From the NCBI GenBank assembly GCA_964019055.1, contig OZ025207.1, forward strand, positions 1,033,001-1,097,000: DNA of 64,000 nucleotides. Direction: 5' to 3'. The notes beneath the pieces were generated by a model. That model worked only from the letters and a program-made list of their open reading frames with translations. It was not told the DNA's origin and searched no databases. Every line of letters starts with the position of its first letter. Position 1 is the first letter of the stretch. The translations under genes were made by a program, and so were the position numbers. Source of the DNA: Anthopleura xanthogrammica. Lineage: Eukaryota > Cnidaria > Anthozoa > Actiniaria > Actiniidae. This document shows, piece after piece, positions 40,933 to 52,585 of the stretch.

Positions 40933-42780
40933 CACAAGATGGCCGCCATTTCTACTGTCTGTATCTTTAAAAGTTAACTTTTGCAGTATTCTTTCCATGC
41001 TTACTCTCTAAAGTCCTCGAGTGTGTGATACGTACGAAGAGGTAAAAAAGTATTTTTTTTTAATATTCGAGCATTTTATGGCTTTTTTAAAAACGGTTTG
41101 CAAAATATCAAGAGAATTTGCTTCGCAAATGCCGGGCGCAAATGATTGGAGTACGCTTTTGTGGAGCTTTTTTGTGGTTTCTTTAGGGACATTTATGCCA
41201 ATAAAGAACTTCAGACTAGCAAACTTAAAAAAGTCTACTTTTTTAATGATATTCTTTCACCTTTTGATGTACAAGAGATTATTAGAAATAGTTATTCTTC
41301 ATAAAGTAGGCCGTAATTAAATGCCTTTGAAGTAAGCTTAATATTTTTTAAAGTCTTACTATAAACAAGCCTTGCTGGAAAAATGCTAATAAAGGTTGAC
41401 AGGAAACACTCTTGTTTCATTCTTTTATCTTTCCATATAATAAAGCACAACCATGCAGGTAAACTGGGGTTAAACTCAGTTTGGTCTGCATCAGTAGTCT
41501 CAATCATATTTATATATTACAAGCTAATTAGCTGCAGTCTTGACTAGACAAGGACTACAGAGTAACCAAGAAAGTGGGGGCTAAGACTGAAAAATAGAAA
41601 GTTGAAGATTGGAAAAATATAAGAGAATAGCAGGGAAAAAATGAAAAGTGAGGGGGCTTTAGCCCCTCCCCCAACCCCTCTGTCTCTTCAGCCCCTGCTA
41701 GAAGAATATATGACTGGGGTGAATCACCAAAATATAACAGGTTAGCATTCAGGTTTTGTAAATATAAATAACAAACTCAGATGACCTCTTCTCACATGTG
41801 TCCATTCCATTTGTCTCAGCCCATTGTATGCCCACTGCATGCAGAATTTTTTGAAGTTGCCCTTGCCATGCATATTGTATGGTATAATTATTCATGTAAG
41901 AAATTTTATTATGAAAATAAAATGAAGGCACAGGTGGTGCAGGGGTGAGAGCATGCATGGTTTTCTCCTGTGCTTTGAAGGTTTTTATCTGGGTTATCTT
42001 TGGTTTTAAATTTCCTCCCTCCTCAAAAATATACTTCTAAATTCTAATTCAATCTTCTGGCCCTTGGATTGGGGTGGCACACCTGTAAGGCTCGATCACT
42101 CTCCACCGCGGGAGTGTTAAAATTGTAGAAAGTTTTATACACTTTCTTCAATTGTTGAAATCCATACCGTAGTCAATGTATAACACATGTCTATTGTAAA
42201 ATATTGTGTGTTTTTTATGTACCTAATATTGTTTATCGTACCTACCTTGCAGCATGTCAGAAGCCAAATATGTGGTTTAATTTCAATTGTGCTTTCTAAT
42301 TGGCTATACTTCAACTTGATTAATTTATTGATACTTAATTTGATTAATACTGAAAATACCTACTGTATTTCCCCTTCATATAAAGAAAGAACCCTCATGC
42401 ATGCCTTCTTCTGGACTTAACAACATTAATACTGTCTATGATTTTTGTCTCCATGGGATTTGCATTTTTTTCTAGTTAGCTGGTACATTACAAACTGCTG
42501 AGAAATTTCAGGAACCTTTTTTTCTTTCCATCATAAATAAATAAAATTGTAATAAAAATGTGACTTGTTTTACTCAAAATAAAAATTCTAAAAGCCCTTG
42601 CATGATATTGCACAGATTTTAGGTATCAGGGAATATCAAATATCCCTAATCCCAGATTTATGTTTAGCAATTAGCTTAATTTGGTGAATAGAAACTATAT
42701 CAAACCAACTAATCTAACTCTTGCAATCTTAAAATATCAAGAAATATAATTGTAAAATTGTTTTTACCACTAATTACCGA
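40933..42780. other. Non-coding 3' flank inside the element
   Basis: AT-rich, no domain recognised. A 99-codon plus-strand frame at 41021-41320 and a 77-codon frame at 42187-42420 are lysine/leucine-rich by composition and have no supporting features. Confidence 0.5.
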
Positions 42781-42879
42781 AGTACTAAATAATAATAATA
42801 ATAATGATAATAATAATTTGTTTATTTAAACCTCTAGCAGACAAATCTGAATTACTGTACAAGTCTGCATGACAGTGAT

Positions 42880-43171
42880 ATACAGCTATTTCCATAATGT
42901 TGAATACTGTATACTGAATAGTGCAATTCCAAGACCAAAGGGTATTTTGGGTCTGACATGTAATATTGTCTAAAGTAAAAATAAATAATAATTATATATT
43001 TTATTTTGAGTTCATTCCATCCGAAACAATACACTAGCTACATATAGAGAGCAAATAGCTGTATATTGACTTTTTATTTCAAATTTAATGAGACCCACAA
43101 TGCCCTTTGGTTTTGGAATGCACTATTCAGTATGCAGTTTGAGTATTCAATGTTTTTTGAATAGCTGTATA
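42880..43171. mobile_element. Foldback element I with 80-bp arms
   Basis: ATACAGCTATTTCCATAATG..CAATTCCAAGACCAAAGGG (42880-42960) is inverted at 43090-43171. An (AAT)n microsatellite and TTTGTTTATTTAAACC at 42788-42835 just to its left look like a retroelement tail. Confidence 0.65.
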
Positions 43172-43179
43172 ACTATATT

Positions 43180-43318
43180 ATAGAATTTTATCTTCGAGTG
43201 TTGAAAAGATCTCTCAGGAGTGAGCACAGCGGACGAGTTAGAGATTTTCAAAACGAGAAGATGAAATTCGTATATCCAAGCACCCATGAAATATTCTGTT
43301 TATTAAGAAAACTAGACA
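43180..43318. mobile_element. MITE family B, copy 2
   Basis: GAATTTTATCTTCGAGTG and GAAGATGAAATTCGTATATC..CATGAAATATTCTGTTTATTA match the arms of copy 1 (3127-3286). The left outer terminus is lost. Confidence 0.65.
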
Positions 43319-43424
43319 GTGGAAAGGGAAAAGTCTCAACACATCTAAAGATTTTTTTGTATGTAATAAAGGGTGCTTACCTCTTTGGCATGTCGCTCCA
43401 CCGCCATGTTGTTGATGCCTGCAT

Positions 43425-43978
43425 TTAAAAAATGGACAGACAATCGGTGAATGAAAAGATTGCTGGCGGTGTCATTAGGGATGTGAAGTAGTTGTCCTTA
43501 TTTCTTTTGGAATTGAGCTGCTCTGCAACTTCAGTGTTGACACCCTCCAGCTGTGGTACAAATGATACTCTTCTCAGTAGGTCTTTGGGATCTTTAGAAT
43601 TGTCTTCGTGGAAAGAGTCAAAGAGGGCATAGTGATCCGCTACATTGGTAATTGGGTGCTGTTCAGGTGATTCGTCGGAGGCTTGTCTCGTGACACCATT
43701 GGGAAACCATGGCCACTGGACTACGAGTGTTCCAGTTTTTGCTGCCACAATGTTATCAACTGATGGCTCAGCGATCCTGCCTTCATGAGGTGAGAACATT
43801 CCTGGAAACCTTATGTTACCATGGGCTGCCACCATATTGGCAAAATCAACTACTGTTACAGTTGGCTGAACCTTCAGGCTTTTTAGCAGATCAAAATGGT
43901 CTCGAGCACCCTCTTGGCGCAAGAGCAGCTTCAGGCCATAGCATACACCATGTCGACATGTCACTCCACACCATCTTC
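43425..43978 (-). CDS. Terminal exon of the transposase (RNase H-like core end)
   Basis: A 554-bp last exon, acceptor CTTTTTAG, phase 1, stop TAA at 43425-43427. It encodes TCRHGVCYGLKLLLRQEGAR, VTVVDFANMVAAHGNIRFPG, FSPHEGRIAEPSVDNI and EVAEQLNSKRNKDNYFTSLM. The spacing of an Asp-containing beta strand and a late Glu-containing helix fits the end of a DDE/RNase H-like fold. The exon itself is open. Confidence 0.75.
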
Positions 43979-45525
43979 CTAAAAAGACAAGTAGACTAGG
44001 TAACATAGTTTGAGTAACAGTATGCTAAACACTTTGTTCCATACCAAGACGTAATGACTATGCCTTAATAGTGTTTCTAAGGAACTATAATTGCTTGCCA
44101 CCTGTTGCCATATTTGAAAGTGTCATTCTGGGAGGAATAATAATGCCTGTTTCATAAGTCATATTTGACAAACTGTGGAAACAAACAAACCTGAGCCACC
44201 ATGAACCTTGCTGAAAACTTTTATAAAAACTTCAGGGACACCCATTGCATTTTTTTAGTATCCTCAGAGTATTGTGCCGTGACCCTTTGTCGGACAATCC
44301 CAGATCCCTAGCCAGGTCCTTAATGACTGATGTCTGAAAAAAATGAGACTGTAAACAAATAGTAAACTAAACAATCAATCAACCAACCAACCCACCAACA
44401 CCAAACAAACTAACAATTACACACATACACAGTGGAATTTCAAGCAATTCCACTCATTTTGCAACTAAATGTCAGTTACCAGTCAAAGACATGATGACCC
44501 AAAGATAACCCAGACTTACAAAAATATTCAGAAAGTTCTTACTTTTCCTTCACTAAAAACTTCCATCAGATGATCAATTGTAAGGTATTCAGCATTAATA
44601 CCATCTTTCTCAGGTGAAAACGTAACCCTACACTTCCTGTGCTCAGTGTTGTAAATAACATCAACACGAGTAGCAGGCCAATGTATGGTGCCCAGTAACG
44701 ATAACTTGGCCTTACATCAAAGGGAGTTTTTCCTGACTCTGATGAAAGAAACAAATTAAAGTAATAGATTTCCCGATATAGTGAGGGACACTGCATTGAC
44801 ACATGACATTATGTATATGTTGAGCATGAATAGGTATCGTTTGTTATTGTACTCTGTATATGACAGCATAGCTTCCATGGACATCACGTGTAACTGTATA
44901 TGACTTCAAATGATTAAATGATTAAATTATTCAGCATACCTCTGTTACTTAATCCCCTATACAAGATGCCTAAATCAATGTCTGTCCAAAACTGAGAAAG
45001 ATCTACAGTGTCCCAGTTGTCAAGCTCTTCGTCTGAAGGTGTTTCAAGTTCAGATACTATGAAGTAATAATATTAATGATAAAAATAAGAATAAGATAAT
45101 CATGATAATGTAAACATTAATAATAGAGGCTACTGTGATCATGATAATTGTATGATTACCTGCAAGATCAAACATTCCCTTTCTGTCGACATCGAGTACA
45201 AGAAGTGGGGGATAAAAGCCACATAAAACACATGAAAATTCATAAGCATGCTGAGATAGAGCTTCAAAATGCAGATATGCATTTCGAATAATGCTGTAAG
45301 GTAGGCTTTTGAATCGAAGCTGTAGCCATGCTTCAAGGGCTTGAATGCTTCTACCTATTGCATCATGGACCTTTAGAAGATAGAACATTTTTATTTCTAT
45401 AACTTTTACAAAAAGCCTGAGTGAGACAGAAATTAGTTCTGAAAATTATGGGTTTTAACTACACTTACTGTTGATAGGAAAGCACACTTCCAAGGGATCA
45501 AACTTGAAATGGAAGAATGTCTCAG

Positions 45526-46589
45526 AAAGAAACAAAGAAACAAAGAAACAAAGAAACAAAGAAACAAAGAAACAAAGAAACAAAGAAACAAAGAAACAAA
45601 GAAACAAAGAAACAAAGAAACAAAGAAACAAAGAAACAAAGAAACAAAGAAACAAAGAAACAAAGAAACAAAGAAACAAAGAAACAAAGAAACAAAGAAA
45701 CAAAGAAACAAAGAAACAAAGAAACAAAGAAACAAAGAAACAAAGAAACAAAGAAACAAAGAAACAAAGAAACAAAGAAACAAAGAAACAAAGAAACAAA
45801 GAAACAAAGAAACAAAGAAACAAAGAAACAAAGAAACAAAGAAACAAAGAAACAAAGAAACAAAGAAACAAAGAAACAAAGAAACAAAGAAACAAAGAAA
45901 CAAAGAAACAAAGAAACAAAGAAACAAAGAAACAAAGAAACAAAGAAACAAAGAAACAAAGAAACAAAGAAACAAAGAAACAAAGAAACAAAGAAACAAA
46001 GAAACAAAGAAACAAAGAAACAAAGAAACAAAGAAACAAAGAAACAAAGAAACAAAGAAACAAAGAAACAAAGAAACAAAGAAACAAAGAAACAAAGAAA
46101 CAAAGAAACAAAGAAACAAAGAAACAAAGAAACAAAGAAACAAAGAAACAAAGAAACAAAGAAACAAAGAAACAAAGAAACAAAGAAACAAAGAAACAAA
46201 GAAACAAAGAAACAAAGAAACAAAGAAACAAAGAAACAAAGAAACAAAGAAACAAAGAAACAAAGAAACAAAGAAACAAAGAAACAAAGAAACAAAGAAA
46301 CAAAGAAACAAAGAAACAAAGAAACAAAGAAACAAAGAAACAAAGAAACAAAGAAACAAAGAAACAAAGAAACAAAGAAACAAAGAAACAAAGAAACAAA
46401 GAAACAAAGAAACAAAGAAACAAAGAAACAAAGAAACAAAGAAACAAAGAAACAAAGAAACAAAGAAACAAGAAACAAAGAAACAAAGAAACAAAGAAAC
46501 AAAGAAACAAAGAAACAAAGAAACAAAGAAACAAAGAAACAAAGAAACAAACAAAGAAACAAACAAAGAAAGAAGGAAAGAAAGAAGGA

Positions 46590-46615
<26 letters not shown>
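45526..46615. repeat. (AAAGAAAC)n octamer microsatellite, about 1 kb
   Basis: About 128 almost perfect AAACAAAG units in the intron between the exons at 46638-46777 and 45160-45370. One 2-bp slip occurs near 46470, then (AAAG)n/(AAGG)n to about 46626. All plus-strand frames read KKQRNKET repeats and all minus-strand frames read FLCFFVSL repeats; none is a protein. Confidence 0.97.
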
Positions 46616-46625
<10 letters not shown>

Positions 46626-47226
46626 AAAAAATGTTACCTTGAGGTGTTGCCTTATCAAGTCTAAAACTCCCAAGCTCACTAGCCACACATCATTGTAGTT
46701 GTGAACTCCTTCGGTGTACTCCTGGTAGCGGTAAGGACCATTACACTTGGGACAGGTCTTTATATACAAACTGATACCTAAGGTTTGAAACCAAAATAAT
46801 TCATTGCTATTTCTTTAACTGATACCAAACAATATATTTCTTGGTTGAATACAATGCCCATAGTTCTTACCTTCAATTACTCCTGACATGGTCAAGAGTT
46901 TCCCTTTATCAGTGCATCTTATTGGGCCTGATAGCAAGCACTTACAATAATGGCAGACATCCTCAAGAGGAGAATAACTAAATATAGGTAATGATAATTA
47001 TTATGTGTCATTATACATGAATTAAAATAATATAGATATCCACTGCCTATATGTGATGACAGTCAGCACCACATGATAGCAATGCGAGGGCAGGAATAAT
47101 TTTATAGATTATTGATAGGATTTTAATAATACTCTTATAACATTTGTTTGAGGGGATTTTCTTAAGCACTCTATATTTAAATAAATAAATAAATGAATAG
47201 TAAAGTGACAAAAAAATTATTTTTAC

Positions 47227-48206
47227 CTTGTATTAAAATTGCCATAGCACGCTGTCAATTCTATTGGTAGGTCAGGTGGAATTCCCTTCTCTTGGTGTAT
47301 GTACCTGACCATTTGCTTGGCTAAATCTTTATCAACTGGGGGGTATAACACAGTAGTGGATGCTATGGGACCAGTACTGGAAGAACTCAATGGTATGGTG
47401 GGGCCTTCAATTTGCCTCTCCAGCAAAAATGGCTCTATCTGTTTGATGTACCATTTTGACACATTCCTGTGGACGCAAAAACCTCCACCACAACACTTAC
47501 TTGTAAACAACATTGATTCAGTATCACACGTTACAACAACACGATTTAGATGGGACCATGGCCTAGCTTGCTTGTCACCAACGAACACTGAAAAATGTCG
47601 AAATCGTGTTGATCCAGTGGTTGATAAAGGGAAACAAACAATCAATGGCACTCCTGCCTTATGTGCTTCAGTTTGGAGACTCTTGCATTCTGGAATTCTG
47701 TCTGGTTTAAGCCACTTCATTTTGTGGACTAGCTCCTTCAAAACTGATTCTTCTAGCTCTGGTGATGTTGGAAGAGCTTGACTAAAATGGACTGACCTCA
47801 AATGATGACACAAGTACCTGGTGTCACCACTTCGTGCAGCTGTCTCACACAATTGCTTGCAATTGCTGGAAGTGCAACTGAAACACTGAGGGATAGATGT
47901 TTTGAATTGCACATGAAGCACATGGTCACCTCCACTAAATGACTTCCTTACAAGATAAATACCATTTTTGGTATCAATACAGACACTTCGAAGGTGCCTC
48001 TCAGCAGATATGGCATTACCAGGAGAAGAGAAGTGCTGAGAGCGTACATGCTGGCTTAAGGAGTTTGGGTGAAATAACGTCTTGCAGCTTGGACATGGAA
48101 CCTTACTCTGGGTAGACTTCCTAACCCTTTGCTCTTGTTCTTCCTTGCTTGCTAACATAGAATGGAAGTTCACCTGCAAGTATTCTGTTGTACCCTTTTC
48201 ATTTTC
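47227..48206 (-). CDS. Central large exon of the transposase
   Basis: A 980-bp exon, phase 0 in and phase 2 out, with acceptor ATTTTATCAG and donor AAG|GTAAAA. It encodes two C2H2-like units (CPSCKTLFHPNSLSQHVRSQ H; CHHLRSVH) and a conserved domain FRHFSVFVGDKQARPWSHLN with CCGGGFCVHRNVSKWYIKQ, a SWIM-like zinc-binding pattern. Open over 326 codons. Confidence 0.78.
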
Positions 48207-48572
48207 CTGATAAAATAAGAGATAAATGATCACAAAATGAAGGTCATTCAAATATATAAGTTTTGAGCTCAATCTTGTTTATACTGCCTTACTTTGATGT
48301 TTATATCCTGCATTTCTTCCTCTCTGTTTTCATTCAGCTCATGAGAATCAGCAGGTTCCTTAGGTTCTTGTACCATATCCTTTTGTGTTTTTAGAGACAA
48401 GATTTAATGATATGAAATTATAATGAGTAAAAAATGAAACAAAAATAAAGAAGAAATAGATAAAAATGTGTATGACAGACTCACTAGATAGACAGATGTA
48501 AAACCAAATAAATGAATGGTATGGATAAAAAGTTAAATTTTACACCGTAAAAAATAAGAGAGATCACTTACT

Positions 48573-48600
48573 GACGTTTCGGACGCTAGTCCTTCGTCGG
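48573..48600 (-). ncRNA. Hammerhead-like motif in a transposase intron
   Basis: The minus strand reads CCGACGA, AGGAC-TAGC-GTCC, GAAACGTC. Stem II is perfect and GAAACGTC is canonical. The first box differs from CUGANGA by one base (C for U). It matches the minimal type I layout of Penelope-like elements; no protein fragment adjoins it. Confidence 0.45.
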
Positions 48601-49871
48601 AGTAAAAGAAAATAAATGAATGAACAAGGACATAGATAATAAATACATGACAAATAACACATAAAATCAATGTAAATGAACAGACTATATGGCTGGATGT
48701 CTAAATGAACATGGACATACATAAAGAAATAAATGAAAATACAAATGAAAACATAAATGAAGATATATGAATAATGAAAATGAGTGATATATAAAGACAG
48801 ACTAACTGGATGGGTCAGGATGAAAGAACATTAAGACATACATCATATTTCCACATTTACTGCAAAAAGTAAAAATGAGTTTAAAATCACATTTTCAATT
48901 TCTTCAGCTTGGCTTTCACTGCTAATACATTGGGAAGTAGAGGGAATAGCAGCATTGTATTTTGGTGATGGATCAATGAATTCTTTGACTGCATCTTTCT
49001 TTGTGCTCTCTAACTTGCAAGGCTAACAAATAAAATGAAATAAAATAAAATAAATCAAAACAAAAAAGACCAATAGAAGAGAATAGAGAAGAAGGAAAGG
49101 GAAGGAAGAAAAAAAAGAGAGAAGGGGGAAATGATTTACACATAAGATACTCACTAGTCTTGTTTTGCCAAGATGGTGTGCTGTTTTAATATGCCTTACA
49201 ATTTCCCTTGGAAATCCATTTGTGCATAAATAGCAATGGTAATGGGGCTGGCATCTTGAAAAAACTTTTGCAACTCTTTGAGAGGAGAACTGACAGTTCA
49301 GCTTGCATCTTAAAATGTTGATTCCTAAATCAAAGCATTACAGTTAAGCTCCAAGTTTGGATCTTAATAGAGTCAGTGCAAACACTTAACCCATATAGTG
49401 CTATAACCAAACAATAGAAAACAAAACAGTGCTAATTAGTGCTATTTAGTTAGCTAACTATTTCACAGGTATATTGTTTGCACTCTAGTTATTATTAAGA
49501 GTTAGGGTAAAAACTCTGTTCAAAATAAAATTTAGATAAGTGTTTGACCAGCTTTGCTACTGTGCACCACAATACTAACCTCCTTGATCGGTCACTCGCT
49601 TGTCAACGTGGACAGTCGAAAAGTGTTGTTTTATTTTCGATGGCTTTTCTTTGCATAAAGAGTCCTCAGGACATAGTGGGCAATGAAAGCAATCTCCACT
49701 ACAACTCTTATAGGGGCATTCTTCATTTAAGCATTTCTTGAATACGAAATTACCCAGTTCACAATTTTTTACGATCGAAATATGCTGCTCCCTTGGCTCA
49801 CTTACATGTGCAAGAGAGTTGGCAGCCATTTTGGTTCTACGGAACGAGTAAGACTAGGTACTAGTTTAGGA

Positions 49872-49977
49872 GCCACTATACGTTTGTCAGGTGCTTCATA
49901 TCGCTTGTCAGGGGCCGCTATGTGCTCGTCTTGGCTGTAGTAGGTCAATACCATATATGGAATACGTACGACAACCC
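49872..49977 (-). repeat. Right TIR of the 9.15-kb element
   Basis: Reverse complement of 40825-40932. The gene start (49829) lies 43 bp inside it, a usual position for a transposase promoter. Confidence 0.85.
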
Positions 49978-50715
49978 CGTCTCAAGTCCCCGAAGATGTT
50001 GAATTTCACCAAAATTCAGGAGCGAAAAACTCCGTGGCTGCGCGCGATGTATGACGTATCAGTCGTACATAGGACACAGGAAGAGACAGGAACTGACAGC
50101 TGCCTGTGTTTCAAAGCATCTACAGCATCATTTAATGAGATTCGCTACTGAACGCCTCCAATGACGTGAGTCCAGAGACTTGCGTCAGAGACTATAATAA
50201 CACTGCGAAATCTGATACTCGTCAATGTGATCGTACATGGTCCAGCTGGTTCGTCCAGCTCACATGTTTGAACTTCTCCAAAAAGTCACGTTTCCTTGTT
50301 TCTAGAAACTCATTTCTTGTTAAGTATCCACAAAAAACAACCAAACTTCCCTCTTGGCCGCTGTTTCTCTCATGATGAGTTTGTAGATATGATATCCTTT
50401 TCTTTTTGTTTTTTGTTTTTAACTATTCGAAAGATGACTGGAGTTCTGGAGTTTCTGAATATCGATTGACACTATGGAATACTGATACAAATTAACGAAC
50501 AACCTCTATATCTACTCTATAGACGTGCATGATCCCATAATATGAGTATACAAGATTTCAAAAAGGTTCTACCGTTATTAATTGTCAACGAAATTCGAGC
50601 TGTTTTTAATCATCATGCCTCACAACAGGAGCTTGGTCTGCTATTAGATTGGTATCTCTTCCATTTTGGCATACTCTCGAATTATGGTGTTTTCGGCTGA
50701 GGTGGAGGGCAGGCC
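49978..50715. other. Spacer, no gene seen
   Basis: Short open frames only. GTACATAGGACACAGGAAGAGACAGG and the surroundings have no recognised match. Confidence 0.45.
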
Positions 50716-50719
50716 AATG

Positions 50720-51059
50720 AGGTACGGTACCATCCAAACACAAGTTTGTTGAAACCATCCAAACCATTTCAGATAAGCATGCCCCTATACGTCCGATGAC
50801 AAACAAACATAGAAAGAAAACTAATAAACCTTGGATTACAACTGCAATTCTTACATCGATAAAAAAGAAACAAAAAATGTTTAAAACTCATTATCTTAGC
50901 AAAGATCCTGTTAAAGTCAAAGCCTATAAAACATATAACAATAAATTAAATAAGTTAAAAGAGGCATCAAAAAAGAACTACTTTAGAGACCAATTCAGTT
51001 TCAATAGTAAAAATGTTGAATTTGCAACCAGGATTCATAATTTTAAATCAATTAGTTGA
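50720..51059 (+). pseudogene. LINE ORF2, linker between endonuclease and RT
   Basis: NKFVETIQTISDKHAPIRPM, NKPWITTAILTSIKKKQKMF and LKEASKKNYFRDQF. KPWIT...K is the typical post-endonuclease linker of CR1/Jockey-like LINEs. It ends at the Penelope junction with a stop at 51059. Confidence 0.7.
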
Positions 51060-51084
51060 CTCTGGTTTGTTTTAAAGTATGTTT

Positions 51085-51754
51085 TTTCAAGACGTTTCGA
51101 TCTGTGATCTTCGACAAGTGAATTCGTTATAATACTATCGCGAGCAGAATTTGAAAATATTGTTTAAGCGCGCGCCATTCTAGAATTTACAATTATTTTA
51201 TATAATTTAGGTATAGCAATGCGATCATTTCCCGCGTTCTTATCAAGTTCAGAGTGCCATGCCTCTAGGAATAGTCTCTTGTGCCAATTTTGTTCTCTGT
51301 CTACAATTTTAGTATCACTAAATTTAAACTCATGGCCTTTATTGTTCGCATGTTGGGCAATTTTTGATGATGGTTGGTTGTTTACTATTGCTCTCTTGTG
51401 TTCTTGGACTCTGGTTTTTAGAGCTCTTTCTGTTTGGCCATAGTACACGTAGTGACAATCATTACAGTCAATCTTGTATACTACCTCCGTTTTAGAGTTT
51501 TCATCTTTAGTTGATGTTTGACGAGGAAAGAAGCTATTCAATTTTGACATAGGCTTATGGGCGGTCTTGATGCCATAAGGTTTTAATGTTCTGCTTATTT
51601 TCTCCGATACTCCACTAATGTATGGTAGTGTAATCATACCTTGTTGGATAGTTTCATCTATGGAGCTGTTGGTGTTTGGATTGGAGGTAATAGAACTTTG
51701 TGCACATTTAGATACTTCACTTCTGAATAGTCTCATGTTTCGAGGTATAAACAC
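51085..51754 (-). pseudogene. Penelope-like element C-terminal fragment (GIY-YIG)
   Basis: A 196-codon minus-strand frame (51754-51164). NSFFPRQTSTKDENSKTEVV is followed by the GIY-YIG endonuclease: VYKIDCNDCHYVYYGQTERA with LKTRVQEHKRAI and KIAQHANNKGHEF. The RT domain is absent, so it is a 5'-truncated copy. Just downstream on the same strand (51120-51091) is CTTGTCGAAGATC-ACA-GATCGAAACGTC, a decayed hammerhead motif in the position expected for Penelope elements. It lies inside a plus-strand LINE. Confidence 0.82.
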
Positions 51755-51764
51755 GGAGGAAATT

Positions 51765-52583
51765 CATGATGAAATAATGAATCTAAAATTAAATAAATCA
51801 ACAATAAGAGTTCCTCCGGAATGCATAAAAATCGCATGTGAACTAATCTCAGAGCCCTTGTCTCAGATTTTCAACGCATCATTACTTCAGGGCGTAGTCC
51901 CTACTGTTCTTAAAACCTCTAAAGTCACTCCCATTGATAAAGGGGGTAACCCCACAGATCCAACCAATTACCGCCCTATATCTACACTCTCAACATTTTC
52001 ACAAATTTTTGAGAAGCTAATTTATAAACAACTTATCAACTACATTGAAAAACAAAACATTCTGTTTGAGTTTCAGTTCGGTTTTAGAAAAGGTCACTCT
52101 ACGGCCCTGGCTATTGCTGAAATTACTGACAACCTCAGGAAGGCTATTGATAATAACATCTACACTTGCGGGGTATTCTTAGACTTCTCTAAAGCATTTG
52201 ATTCAGTAAATCATACGATACTAATTAAAAAGCTAGAAAAATATGGAATTCGTGGAATGCCCTTAAAATGGTTTTGTAGTTATCTCAAGGACAGAAAACA
52301 ATATGTTTCATTTGGAAATGTGAAATCGGAAATGCAAACTATAACTTGTGGAATTCCCCAAGGGAGTTCATCAGGGCCACTGTTATTTCTATTGTATATA
52401 AATGATCTCCCAAACAGCTCAGAAAAGTTGAAATTAAAAATTTTTGCTGATGACACGAATGTGTTTGCTTCTGCAAATGATCTCAAGTCTTTGGAACAAA
52501 TGATGAATTCTGAATTAGCCAAAGTTAAAGAATGGTGTGACGCGAATAAGCTTTCTATTAACATGACAAAAACAAATTTCTGA
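51765..52583 (+). pseudogene. LINE reverse transcriptase (part 1)
   Basis: Reads NTEEIHDEIMNLKLNKSTIR, NYRPISTLSTFSQIFEKLIY, FQFGFRKGHSTALAIAEITD, VFLDFSKAFDSVNH, GIPQGSSSGPLLFLLYINDL and IFADDT (the catalytic FADD box). It stops at 52581-52583 (TGA) where the frame shifts by one base relative to the next part. Otherwise the motifs are intact. Confidence 0.85.
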
Positions 52584-52585
52584 TT

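Larger units (their letters stand above)
43425..49829 (-). pseudogene. HMGXB3-like (KDZ-like) transposase gene, 12 exons, two frameshifts
   Basis: Starts at ATG 49829. Exons with GT/AG borders and compatible phases: 49829-49580, 49324-49155, 49022 to about 48890, 48379-48293, 48206-47227, 46977-46871, 46777-46638, 45370-45160, 45056-44940, 44738-44543, 44333-44191, 43978-43425 (TAA). The product would be about 1000 residues. Exons 1, 2 and 5 hold Cys/His fingers (CPYKSC..CPLCPEDSLC; CHYHCYLC-like; CPSCKTLFHPNSLSQHVRSQH). Exon 5 ends with CCGGGFCVHRNVSKWYIKQ. Exons 6-8 hold CHYCKCLLSG and CPKCNGPYRYQEYTEGVHNY. The last exon holds TCRHGVCYG, VTVVDFANMVAAH (candidate catalytic Asp) and NTEVAEQLNSKRNKDNYF (candidate Glu). 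One base is missing near 44713 in exon 10 and one A is extra near 44255 in exon 11. The family is recalled, not aligned. Confidence 0.75.
40825..49977 (-). mobile_element. 9.15-kb DNA transposon with HMGXB3-like/KDZ-like transposase gene
   Basis: Bounded by inverted repeats of about 106 bp (40825-40932 and 49872-49977) that start GGGTTGTCGTACGTATTCCA and are nearly identical. The enclosed minus-strand gene starts 43 bp inside the right repeat and ends at 43425. Introns have collected other repeats. No target-site duplication was found at the outer ends, so the exact border or the single-element view could be wrong. Confidence 0.65.

Noticed and set aside
45433..46769. Six open frames of 360-417 codons (KKQRNKET and FLCFFVSL repeats)
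   Set aside because: An octamer microsatellite keeps every frame open; the real transposase exons end at its borders.
40825..49977. Clear 8-bp target duplication for the large TIR element
   Set aside because: Compared AGCAGGTA with CGTCTCAA at the ends; no match, so none is claimed.
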